Part shown: piece after piece, positions 13,201 to 24,338 of the stretch
Position numbering within the stretch: the stretch's first letter is position 1
How the letters are laid out: each line of letters opens with the position of its first letter
Source of the DNA: Otis tarda
Lineage: Eukaryota; Chordata; Aves; Otidiformes; Otididae
Assembly (NCBI GenBank): GCA_026413225.1
Contig: CM048552.1
Coordinates: forward strand, 166,296,053-166,360,052
Length of the DNA stretch: 64,000 nt
Direction of reading: 5' to 3'
Made by a program: the position numbers and the translations under genes
The notes under the pieces: generated by a model
What the model was told of the DNA's origin: nothing
Seen by the model: the letters and a program-made list of their open reading frames with translations, nothing else
Databases searched by the model: none

Positions 13201-16200
13201 CAAAAATTATTTTAATCCATTAGAAGTAGCTTTATAAAACGATGGAATCACAAATTACAGATGTCTTTTTCCAAGTACTTTTTTTGTATAATTAAATTCT
13301 AACATATAGTTGTTCTTCTGTTATTTACTAAAAAGTCTAACTTTTGTTTACTTTGCAGAATCATTCTGCACATTATTATTTAAAGCTGTTAGTAGATATC
13401 AAATTAAGACAACATATATATCTTATTAATAACATGCCACTCTAAGAAAGAAAAGTGAAAGGGAGGATTTTTTTTTTTTTTTAAAGTTTCAATCTCCTGT
13501 AAATTGCTGAGCTACTCCTGAGAGTTGCTAAGCACCCTCAGAGTAAGTCAATGGGAGCTGTAAGTGCTCACAACCTCTTTAGCATCCTAGCTTCGAGCAC
13601 CTGGTACTGTTACGTATCCTGTTTGTCTAGCGCTTAAAAAAAGTCAGCTCCAAGTACTTGCCTACATGCTGTGCTGCAGTGTAGAAAAGTAGGAGTGGTC
13701 TATAAAACAGCTAGTTTGAGCACTGGAAACTGTTTAGTAGAAAGGATTTGGGAACTTAATTCCCTGAGGTGTGCACTCCTGCTTGCCACTGGCTGATCTT
13801 ATGATTCTCCTGTTAAAACCAAAGGGAAACCAATGCTACATTGAGAGGCAAATGGCTACAGTAGCAGAATTGTTCTCATGAGGCAGGTAAGTCATTGCAA
13901 TGAGTGTCACAGCTGTAAAGGAGGTTTCACCTTACTGCTCAGGGGCTTACCAAAGTAGTTCAAATAACTACACCTGATCACCCTCTTTCCCAGGTGGTCC
14001 CTGAGAGATGACTGCTGGGGAGGTTCACTTTTAGTGTAGTGACAACCACCAGAAGGAGGTTCTTCTTTTATACAGTAAATATATACTCAGTGACATATTA
14101 AGAGAGAGAAGAAAAAAAAAAAATAGGAAAAGCCCAGAGGCTGACTGCTAGTAGTAAAATGATTCATGTGGTTTGCAGCTTATCTTACTTTTCTGAAGAG
14201 AAATAAGGTAACTAGGACAGAGCATCCTACACTATTTTGTCAACTGAAGCTTATTTTAAGCTATTCAGAAGAAATGTATTTTTGAGCACAGACTTAATTG
14301 TGCATCTGAGGGAAAGGTATTGACCCTACTGTTTCCGCAGAAACCCTAGATGAGAATACACTGTATAAATAGGAATTTCTGTCACATAGAATTGCTGGGG
14401 CTATGATGCATGGCTTTTGCCTACCAGTGCTGGAACTCATTGTCTCACCTAGTTACAGTTCTTTGGACATAGTCGCTATACAGGTTTTTTAGACCCTGAT
14501 GCTAAGATTCGCTTGCACTCAGCAATGCAAGTGATATAGGTAGTTGCCAACAGAAGAAGAAAAAAAAAAACCAAGTCCAATTGCTGAGAGAGAGAATAAT
14601 AAAGAATTGATTGATTGTGAAGAATTATAGTTTTCACATTTTATATTTTCTGTCCTTAAAATTGATTTAATGAGCTGAAAAACAAATACCACTTCTTCTT
14701 ATTGATGCTGATCAGGAGATGACGGTTTTTCACATTAAAAAAAAAGTGTGAAATTTTCCAGGCAATTTTCTTAAGAGAAAACTGAGTTTTCATTGCTGCT
14801 TTTATTGTCAGATGAGACAAAACAGAAAGCTTTTATCTTGCAAAAGCAGATAATGTCAATCAAAAAGGTCTGATTCATTTTTGAAGGATTAAAACTCAAT
14901 TTAAAAAACAAAAATCTTTTTCCTTTGTCTCTGTTTTATGGACATGATCAGGGCAAATGAGAAATGAAGTGGTGTTGTGGCTGAGATACATTACTAGGAA
15001 GAGATCTATTCTGGCATCTGGAAAAATTACACTGCCACTAAGGAAAATCAGTCCTCCATTTTTGTTTGTCATTAGACCAAATAAAAACAAAAGCATAGGT
15101 AAGAATTATGACATTCATCACAATAAAATATGTATGTGCCTCACAAGAAAAAAAAAAAAAGAGCTACAGAAATTATTTTCTCCCTGTCCTTTCTATAAAC
15201 AGCTAGTTTTATATGATGTTAAACAGTATTTGTTTGTGATGACTGAGAAAGAGTTCCTCCACTAAATATTGGATAAGCATAATTTTATGTGGTATTTGTA
15301 ATCACTATGAAAATTGTGGGTTTATTTTACTTCTCTGTTCAATTCTCTTACATAGCTACCAAGTCTTACAATTTTATATAGATTTTTTTAATATATTCTC
15401 AGTTTCTGAAAACTCAGAGGAGAGATGAAACTTAAGTTATTCTAATTTTCTTCCGAACAACTTTGTCAGTATTGAGATTATTTAGTAGTTCTGAAATTTT
15501 ATGATTCTTCACTGAGCCTTCTATTCTCCATGTAAACATTTTGATGAGATTTCGTTATGGTTTTCAGTCACAAGCAATGTTTTGTTTTTCTGAATTTGTT
15601 CTCACACTGGAAAATTATACTTAGCTAATTGCTGATATCAGTGGTATATAGTCATGTTGCAGTGATGTTAAGTTGATAATTTTACTAGCTATTAGTCTTG
15701 TTATGTATTTCTTTTATACCACACAGAAGGAAGCAATCAAACTAGAAATTGTGCAATAAATGTAAATTATTATGAGCTCACTAAGTTTGCTACTCAAAGA
15801 GGTAAAAAGATCTATGCTGACTCTATAATTTAAAAGCCTGTATCACTATAACAGTTAATTATGATGATTTTCAAAACAGTAGGAGTATTTTTCTCAAATA
15901 ATAGCAATGCAAAGGTGGGTATGGCTTAGACAACATTCAGCTGACAAGGTCTAAATTGGTTATGACTTCCACGGAAAAACAGATTAAAAATCTGTAGGGA
16001 CTAATAAACTCATTCTTGAGGTCTTTTGTTTATCTAGCTTCTGCTTCTGATGGTTAAAAAAAAGTTTATCAAACATAATGTCCTTGCCACTGTGCTGGCA
16101 CAGAGCTGACCTCTTAGGATTCCACTGATTTAAAGTAAATATTAGGAAGGTGCTAAAGGTCACCCTTGGCTCAAAAGCCAGACTAGAAGCATGAAAAGGA

Positions 16201-16869
16201 CTTCTAACAGATTTGAAATTAGAGGTTAAAATAACATTTTGTAAGGACTATAGGAGCTAATAACAGTATTAAATCTAACATGACCGCCCCTCATAATAAT
16301 TAAGACCATAAGTCAAACGTCACATCACTTTTCTAGCTCTACTCTGTATTTCTTAGAGCTCCAGCACTAGTAGTATTTCCGGATAAAATAGTACAACAAA
16401 CAATGATTTCAAATCAGGAGTTACCATCTTTCATAATTTTAATTGTCATATCAAAATATCTTTGAATGATAGCAAAATCAGCTGCTCAGTGAGTCATAGT
16501 GGAAGAGGTTTGTTTGTCTGAACCACATTATATTTCCTTTTTTTATTTTCCCACACTCAACATTTCTTTCCTTATGTTTTAACACTATACGAACCTTTAT
16601 GTTAATTTTGCATTACTTCTAAAATTACTTTTATAAGGTCCCAGTTCACCAAGAACATTCCCTGAAGTTTAAAGCAGATTTTGAATTCTTGGTACTTTGC
16701 TCTGTAGTAGCTTCTAGGTGCCTAAACTTACATAGGTGCTTTTAGGTGCCTAAACTTACATACGTGAAAGAAAAAAAGGGTTAATCATAATGATATTATG
16801 GTGGTTCTTGTCTTTAAGTAGCTCTTGATGAATTTAGACAACTTTGGGACACTAGCATATACTGGACAG
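10287..16869. other. Unique AT-rich non-coding DNA
   Basis: A 6.6 kb stretch without a supportable gene. A pyrimidine-rich tract at about 10360-10448 ends in TTTCAG and could superficially pass for a splice acceptor, but no coding frame follows. Around 13490-13640 and 16690-16770 there are short sequences resembling old dispersed amniote repeats (see findings). The opposing short frames at 14896-15265 overlap each other and have no recognisable domain. Confidence 0.55.
16716..16762. repeat. 28-bp-spaced tandem duplication
   Basis: AGGTGCCTAAACTTACATA occurs twice, at 16716-16734 and 16744-16762, separated by GGTGCTTTT. The exact 19-base match shows a local tandem duplication. The GGTGCCTAA motif is reminiscent of an old dispersed amniote repeat, but this was not verified. 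Confidence 0.8.
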
Positions 16870-18378
16870 AAATCATAGAATCATAGAATCATAGAATCAT
16901 AGAATGGTTAGAGTTGGAAGGGACCTTCAAAGGTCATCTAGTCCAACCCACCTGCAAGAAGCAGGAACATCCCTGACTAGATCACGTTGCTCAGAGCCTC
17001 ATCCAGCCTGGCCTTGAACATTTCCAGGGATGGGGCATCCACCACCTCTCTGGGCAACCTGTTCCAGTGCTCTACAACTCTCATTGTAAAAAATTTTTTT
17101 CTAATAGCTAATCTAAACCTACCTCCTTCTAATTTAAACCCATTACCCCTTGTCCTATCACAACAGGGCCTACTGAACAGCTTCTCCCCATCTTTCCTGT
17201 AGGCCCCTTTGAGGTATTGGAAGACTGCTATCAGGTCTCCCCGGAGCCTCCTCTTCTCCAGGCTGAACAGCCCCAACTCTCTCAGCCTGGCCTCATAGGA
17301 GAGGTGCTCCAGCCCTCTGATCATCTTGGTGGCCCTCCTCTGGACCCTTTCCAACTGGTCCATGTCCTTCTTATGTTGGGGACTCCAGAACTGGACGCAG
17401 TACTCCAGGTGGGGTCTCACCAGGGCAGAGTAGAAGGGGAGAATCATCTCCCTCGACCTGCTGGCCACCCTCCTCTTGATGCAGCCCAGGATGCGGTTGG
17501 CCTTCTGGGCCGCAAGGGCGCATTGCCCACTCATGTTGAGCCTCTCATCTACCAGCACTCCCAAGTCCTTCTCCTCAGGGCTGCTCTCAATCCATTCTCC
17601 ACCCAGCCTGTATTTGTGCCTGGGATTGCCACGACCCAGGTGCAGGACCTTGCACTTGGCCTGGTTGAACTTCATGAGGTTGGCACGGGCCCACCTCTCC
17701 AGCCTGTCCAGGTCCCTCTGGATGGCATCCCTCCCTTCCAGCGAGTCGACGGCACCACACAGCTTGGTGTCATCGGCGAACTTGCTGAGGGTGCACTCTA
17801 TCCCACTGTCCATGTCACTGACAAAGATGTTGAACAGGGCCGGGCCCAACACGGACCCCTGAGGGACGCCACTCGTGACCGGTCTCCACATGGACATTGA
17901 GCCGTTGACCACCACTCTCTGAGTGCGGCCATCCAGCAAACTCCTTATCCACCAAGTGGTCCATCCATCGAACCCATGCCTCTCTAGTTTAGAGAGAAGG
18001 ATGTCATGCGGGACAGTGTCAAATGCCTTGCACAAGTCCAGGGAGATGATATCCGTTGCCCGTCCCTTGTCCACCGATGCTGTTACCCCCGTCATAAAAG
18101 GCCACCAAATTGGTCAGGCACGATCTGCCCTTGGTGAAGCCATGTTGGCTGTCACCAACCACCTCCTTGCTCTCCATGTGCCTTAGCATGGTTTCCAGGA
18201 GAATCTGCTCCATGACCTTGCCAGGCACGGAGGCTGACCGGCCTGTAGTTGCCCGGGTCTTCCTTACTCCCCTTTTTAAAAATGGGGGTTATGTTCCCTC
18301 TCTTCCAGTCATCAGGGACCTCACCAGACCGCCACGACTTCTCAAATATGATGGCCAGTGGCTTGGCAACTACATCTG
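16870..18378 (-). mobile_element. CR1 LINE, 5'-truncated, 1.5 kb
   Basis: A minus-strand CR1 copy with four tail units (AATCATAG repeats) at its 3' end on the left. It covers the 3' untranslated region, the whole C-terminal part of ORF2 and much of the reverse transcriptase, and breaks off at about 18378 within the sequence for VAKPLAI. It is nearly identical to the 9383 copy over their shared length. The flank beyond 18378 is AT-rich and unrelated, as expected for incomplete reverse transcription. Confidence 0.96.
16977..18378 (-). pseudogene. CR1 ORF2 reverse transcriptase fragment, frameshifted
   Basis: The longest open piece is 372 codons, 16977-18095. It holds reverse transcriptase motif A (DLCKAFDTV, residues 20-28), the [10 protein letters not shown] motif (residues 76-85), the catalytic FADD box (residues 106-109) and the complete C-terminal region to the normal stop. 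Upstream, the homologous sequence continues in other frames (18019-18228 with [13 protein letters not shown], and 18152-18382 with [17 protein letters not shown]). Compared with the 47678 copy there is one extra base near 18090 and a five-base deletion near 18230. Motifs A to C are intact, but the frameshifts and truncation make it non-functional. Confidence 0.93.
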
Positions 18379-18737
18379 ACATCTGAAAAGCATAGTGTTG
18401 TACAAGTTAATAAGGCTTTCATGAATAACATAAGCAACTATTGCAGACTTACTCTTTTACCTAATTAATGGACTATACATGCCTGGAATGACTAGCCTTT
18501 CACATTTTCTTTCTGTTGGTTTTCTGATATGATACATGAGATAAAAACATATTACACATCTTATTATGACTATTCTGCTTGTGGGAAAAGAAAGTAGTTG
18601 CGTGCATTTTGATCAAACAAATGAAATACATTTATTTGTAGTACAAGAAAGTTCTCCTTCCAAACTAAGTTATTATTACAATTGAAGTCATTTCTTCTGC
18701 CTATTTTCTTTAAGAGCAACCAGTAGTATAATCAGAA
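18379..18737. other. Unique AT-rich spacer between two CR1 copies
   Basis: About 360 bp of AT-rich sequence with no repeat or gene recognised. It separates the 5' end of a minus-strand CR1 from the truncated start of a plus-strand CR1 fragment. Confidence 0.6.
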
Positions 18738-19026
18738 ATGATGGAAAAACTCTTCAGTAGGGCCTGTTGTGACAGGGGGTAATGGTTTCAAAATAGTAGT
18801 TTCAGATTAGATAGTAGGGAAAAAAAAATTACAATGAGGGTGGTAGAACACTGGAACATGTTGCTCAGAGAGGTAGTTGATGCCCCATCCCTGGAAACAT
18901 TCAAGGCCAGGTTGGATGAGGCTCTGAGCAACCTGATCTAGTTGGAGATGTCTCTGCTTCTTGCAGGGTGGTCGGACTATATGACCTTTAAATGTCCCTT
19001 TCAACCCTAATGATTCTATGATTCTA
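18738..19026 (+). mobile_element. CR1 LINE 3' fragment
   Basis: A 290-bp plus-strand CR1 remnant. It starts at the sequence matching GATGGGGAGAAGCTGTTCAG in other copies, includes the degraded ORF2 C-terminus, and ends with TGATTCTATGATTCTA. It is clearly more diverged than the copies at 4993 and 16870. The segment between the CCTGTTGTGACAGG block and GTAATGG is shortened, so it is older or has decayed more. No open frame of note remains. Confidence 0.92.
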
Positions 19027-20982
19027 AATGCTCTTCATCCATTTTTAAGCCAGTGAAAAGCCAGTGTTCTAGTGGCTTAATCTACAACTTGCTGATCAGA
19101 TAATCTTAGTTTGATTCTTTGCTGTGCTATGGTTTCTCTCTGTTAGCCAGTGTAAATTGTCTGGACATTTAAGAGTGAACAAATGCCTAATAATTCAGAT
19201 TTTAGCCTTTAACCACTTTGGAAATAAGATGCATGACAGTTATCTGGTCTGTTCAGAGACACAGTTTCCAAAAGCCTTTGACATAAACGTGTTGCCCAAC
19301 TCAGCCCCTTTCCCAATCTTTCTGTGTATGAATGCACACTGCAAGGTCTATGTAAAATCCTGTAGGTAACAAAAGCTTACTCTGCCTTCAGTCTGAGATA
19401 ACTGGAAGGTGTGCTGCTGTTTTTGTATGGCACAACGTTTAAACTCCAGCATGGATAAGGCTTTGCTAACATCAGCTAAGTACTGCAGAATTACCCTTAA
19501 GTGGTTGCTGGAGAGACTGGTTTATTTTTAAGATGGAATTCGCCTAACAGAGGAATGTAGTTGACCATAAAGTGTGGTGCTATGGTTAAGAATATCAGCT
19601 ATGAGGCTGTTATTCCTCCTCTTCATTTAATCTGTCACTGAAAAATCTACATCTACATTTCATAACAGGTTTCAGTTAAGACTAAGAACTTGTCAAGCAT
19701 GCACTTTACTAAGTTTATGAAATTTCCCTAAGTTTAAAAACGTGCAGTGTATATATAGCTGATCAGGAAAAAAATGGGTAATTCTGCAATATATCCTGAA
19801 ACTAAACTCTTCATAAATTAAAAAAAAAAGAGACATCAAGCACTTTTACTCTTTAATTCTACAGAACCACTTAAAGAAATTTATGTCGTTGATAAGAAAG
19901 CTACTCAGTTGATGGACGAGTGGGGATGCAGAGGAACAAGTGAAAGGAATAGAAGATGATGAGACAGAAGAACCTAAAAAAACAGTTAGAAGAGACCTCT
20001 GAATATATAGCAAAAAGCCTGAGTCCCACGATTAATTTTCTCCAGCAGGGAAGAATCTCAAAATATAGGCTTTAGTCAATGTCGTTTTGAAGGACGGCAA
20101 CTCATAACCACCCTAGACATTAAGTTTCTAAATGTGATCAAACTGTATTTTCCTTGCCAACTCAAACTCATTCAAAAGACTGTTCACTTTTCAGGTCATA
20201 TTGCTGTTTACATAATTGGCTTAAGCTAATATATAGTAGTCAGAAATATTTTGATACACTGCATTTCCTTTCTTTATGACTCATGCTTCATGCCTTGATA
20301 CTTATCACAGATTCAGCTGCACACTCAAACCGTTGAGTTTGTGCCTACTTTACTGATTAAACTGAATATTTTAGTAACAGAATTTACATATACATTGATT
20401 GCCCTGTGCTTGCATATTTTTTTTTTTCTTGAGGGTTAAAAAAGTAAGGAGTCTTACTTTTACAGCTTTCTATTATGTATTCTCTGTCTGTCTCCTTGAT
20501 GTACACGTGATTAAAATTTGTTCAAAATATTTACAGATCTTTTTCATTTACCAGGACTCAGATACAGTTTATTTAATTCTAAAATTTATACTCTTTAGGA
20601 AAATGCAGAAATTAATAGTCCTCTTAAGAGTAAAATAGTAAGTTTCCTACTATGATGGAAGAGGAGTGATGTTTGTCAAACATCAACTATCAAACATCTA
20701 CTGATAAGCAGACACAAGATCTACACTGCCAAAAATCACATTCTCTACAATATGGGGAGACTAAAGACAGTATTGTGATGTGACAGGAATGTAGTTTGTG
20801 GCTGTTACGTAAAGCAAGCATCATGTTCCTCTGTTATAAATTTATGCTTTCATATTAATCACTGATTTCAGAGTGAAGACTATGCAAACAAGTCACTATT
20901 TGGAATGTGAAGCTATTTCTTTTTCTTGGTAATTTTGAATTCATTTCTATTATCAGTTCACCCTCCAGTGTGTCTGTGAACA
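19027..20982. other. Unique non-coding DNA
   Basis: No gene, RNA gene or repeat family recognised. The open frames at 19124-19369 and 20399-20638 are short, with no domain, signal or supporting context. Confidence 0.55.
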
Positions 20983-22124
20983 TGTACACGGTAGTTCCAC
21001 CCCCATCGGGACCAGACTACGCAGTCTCTCTCTCGCTCTCCCCACCCTACGAGAGAATAGGAGGAGATGATATAAGAAAAACGGCTCAAGGTGTGAGATA
21101 AGGACGGGGAGAAATCCTTAAAGTTACCATTATGGGCAAAACAGACTCGACTTGGGGAAAAGTATTCATTTATTTCTAAAACTAGCAGGAGAATGAGACA
21201 TGGAACAAGATAACGTCCCCCAACTCCTCCCTCTTCCCGGGCTTAACATTATCTCTACTACCTCCCCATCCTGAGCGGCATGGGGCGGGGGGGGGTGGGC
21301 AGGGAATGGGGGTCGCGGTCAGTTCATCACTCTTTGTTTTACACTGCTGTGTCATCGTCGGGGGAAGAACTCCTCGCATTCCTCCTCTGCTCCAGCATGG
21401 GGTCCCTCCCACGGGCCACAGTCCTTTGTGAAACTGCTCTGGCATGGGTCATCTCTTCCACGGGGTGCAGTCCCTCTAGAACAGCTGCCCCAGCAGGCCC
21501 TCCATGGGCCACAGGCCTCCACCTGCTCCAGCGTGGGGTTCTCCACAGGCTGCAGGTGGATCTCTGCCCCTCCGTGGACCTCCATGGGCTGCAGGGGGAC
21601 AACCTGCTCCACCATGGTCTTCACCACGGGCTGCAGGGGAATCTTGGCCAGGAGCCACGTTACTCCTCCCCTTCCTTCTTCACTGACCTTGGCGTCTGCA
21701 GCCATTCCTCACAACAGGCTGGCAGACGCCTCTCAGGATCCTTTTTACATCTTATTCACTTCAACTTCTCATCTCCTTTCCACTTCTTGCAGCCAGGCCG
21801 GGCCGAGTTGGGCCCAGTCGGCTGCCCCACGGGAGGCCTGAGGGTGAGGCCTGCAAGGCTCACAAGGCTCGCGCCTCCCCCTCTCTGCCCCCTGCTCAGC
21901 TGCTTCACATCTTCCTCTTACCTTTTTTTCCTGTTTTCCCCTTCTTAAATACGTTATTGCAGAGGTGTTATCAGGGGACATTCTGCAACGAATTGGCTTG
22001 GCCTTGGCCAGCAGCGGGTCCGCCCTAGGCCCGGCCGAGTCCACTGAACAAAGGAGAGCAACTTCTAGCAGTTTCCTACAGAAGCTACCACCTTAGGCCC
22101 CCCCTCACTAACAAAACCAGAACA
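20983..22124 (-). mobile_element. Endogenous retrovirus LTR, 1.1 kb, copy A (ERVL-like)
   Basis: A minus-strand LTR of about 1.14 kb, GC-rich within AT-rich DNA. Its 5' end (at 22124, read on the minus strand) is TGTTCTGGTTTTGTTAGTG, and it shares its full length with the LTRs at 35721-36834 and 59193-60334. Inside are a TATTTAAG-type TATA element, a degenerate series of CTGCAGCCC-TGGAGG modules and a late AATAAA signal. No primer-binding site, gag or pol flanks it, so it reads as a solo LTR. Its left end is altered and no clean target duplication was found. Assignment to ERVL rests on resemblance to remembered avian ERVL LTRs. Confidence 0.88.
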
Positions 22125-23354
22125 ATTGTATTCATGCCTTCATATGAAAGTAAGTTATTGAACATAAATTCTCAAATAAAGATTACTTTCTTGCTTGGCT
22201 GTATTTGTAGCTACAGAATAATGCAAATGAGTCAGAAAAGATAGTCCTGCATCCTTGGCTGTATATACAGTGCGCTGAGTAGTCCTAGGGCATGAAGTAT
22301 TGCAACTTTTGGGGAGGTAGGAATCTGAATCTCTTGTAGTTGAGGATTCTCCAGAACTAAAACCACCATTTTCCTCAAAGTTTTTCTGTTTGCTGGGCTA
22401 CACACTTTGTTGCTCCCACAAGAAGCTCCTGGCCCTGTTTTCTTATTTCACAGAAGAGGCATAGCCTCAGTGGACTCATACATAAAGCCGTCAACCCTGA
22501 AACAAAACCGATATTAAGTGTAATTGCTTATATGTTATGTTTAGCCAAGATGGTAGCATTACTGAATATTTGATATTGCTTCAATAACTTATTAAGAGGG
22601 CACTTAGTCTACAATAAAACTGCTTCTTATGTTTTACATATCTTAGTTTAAAACAAAGAAACCAGATAGAACACATGTGAGTAATCTTTCTGATTCACTC
22701 TCAGTCTTTCAGGACAAATTTCCGTGTAAGCTTTTTCCTTCCCAAAATAGAGCATTCACTTGAATGTCAGTATTCTGTAACTATGAAAACACTTGGAATA
22801 TACAGACTGTATGTATATCTACAGGCCTACTTTACAACTGCTCCTTCTATGGGGATTTGAGATATCAGGTGTAGACCAAAATGTTGCTTTTCATGCATTG
22901 AGATGAAGTTATTAATTATTTTCTTAGCAGATATCAAGAAGTAAGCTTTCAAGTCTTTATCTTTTGTGTGAATGTGAATAATTAGAAGACAAAACAATGT
23001 ATTAAAATCAATATATTAAAAATCATGAAAACAGTACATGCATCTGCATGTATTAGTCTAAATCAGGATGAATCAGGATGGCCTATAAGCAAGATAAGAT
23101 TAGCAATGATGTACTTAAAGCCTCAGCAACCACCCTTTGTTGGAATATCAAAGTGCACAGTTCAATTTACATACTACGAAAAAGTTAAAATGTCACTCTA
23201 TGCAGCTGAATTGGCAAAAACTATTTTTTTTTTAAATGAAAAGAACTTGTCTAAACTATAAATTCATTGTAAAGATGAAACCAGTAGACAAATAGTGAGA
23301 AGTGTGAGGTGGATTTAAAACAAGTTGAATCGTTGGACACAGATGGTCAGCAGC
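22125..23354. other. Unique AT-rich non-coding DNA
   Basis: No gene or repeat family recognised between the LTR and the old CR1 copy. The 78-codon frame at 23025-23261 has no domain and only AT-driven composition. Confidence 0.55.
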
Positions 23355-24338
23355 AGCAGCACAAAATCTGCTTGGAGGCTGGTGACTAGCAGTGGGTTAT
23401 TATTAATCCATAGGTTAATACTGAGTCTAGTCCTGTTTAACCTCTCCATTAATGATCTGGATGATGAGGCAGAGAGTACTCAGAAAAAAATCAGACCAAA
23501 CTGAGAGGAGTGTCTGATACACCAGTTAGTTGTGCTGCCATCCAGAGGGACATGCACAGGGTGGAGAAACGGGCTGATAGGAACCTCATGAAGTTCAACA
23601 AGCAGACATGCAAAAACTTGCACCTGAGGAAGAACAACTCCGTACATCAATATATGCTGAAGGCCATTCAGCTGGAAAGCAGCTTGACAGAAAAGGACTT
23701 GAGGATCCTAGGGGACATCAGGTTGAACATGAGCTAGCAATGCGCCCTTGCTGCAAAGAAGGCTAATGGTATCTTCGGCTGCATCAGGCAAAGTATTGCT
23801 AGCAGCTTGACAGATGTGACCCATCCCGTTTGTTTAGTACTGGTGAGGCTACACCTGGAGTGCTATGTCCAGTTCTGGGCTCCACAGAGAGATATGGAGG
23901 AAGTCCGATGAAGGGTCACAAAGATGATGAAAGGAGCATCTCTCCTATGAGGAAAAGCTGAGAGAACTGGGACTGTTCAGCCTGGAGAACAGAAGGTTCG
24001 AGGGGATCTTATCCATGTATGCAAATACCTGAAGGCAGAGTGCAAAGAAGATGAAGATTTTTTTTTTCTTCCAGTGCTACCCAGTGACAGGACAAGAGAC
24101 AATGGGAACAAATGGAAACACAGGATGGTCTGCCTGAACACCAGGAAATACTTTTCACTATGAGGGTGACTGAGCACTGGCATAGCTTTCCCAGAGAGGT
24201 TGTGAAGTCAAACAACAAAAAAACCCAAACCATCTGAACATGGTCCTGGGCAATGGAGTCTACGTGGCCCTGCTTGAGCAGGTGAGTTCGATCAGATGAC
24301 CTGCAGAGGTCAACCTCAACTATTCTGTAACTCTGTGA
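23355..24338 (+). mobile_element. Older CR1 LINE copy
   Basis: A plus-strand CR1 of about 1 kb from a different and older subfamily than the others. It contains blocks such as CATCCAGAGGGACATG, CCTCATGAAGTTCAACAA, TGTTCAGCCTGGAGAA and GACTGAGCACTGGCA, and ends with ATTCTGTAACTCTGTGA, the decayed ATTCTGTG-type tail. ORF2 is broken by several stops and indels. The longest frame (23510-23737) covers only the RDMHRVEKRADRNLMKFN region and ends at a TAG where other copies read CAG or CAA. The divergence implies an old insertion. Confidence 0.93.

Noticed and set aside
17217-17900. 227-codon plus-strand frame
   Set aside because: It is antisense to the CR1 ORF2 frame at 16977-18095, and CR1 sequence explains it fully.
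21280-21948. 222-codon plus-strand frame
   Set aside because: It is antisense to LTR copy A in GC-rich repeat modules, and equivalents are broken in the other LTR copies.
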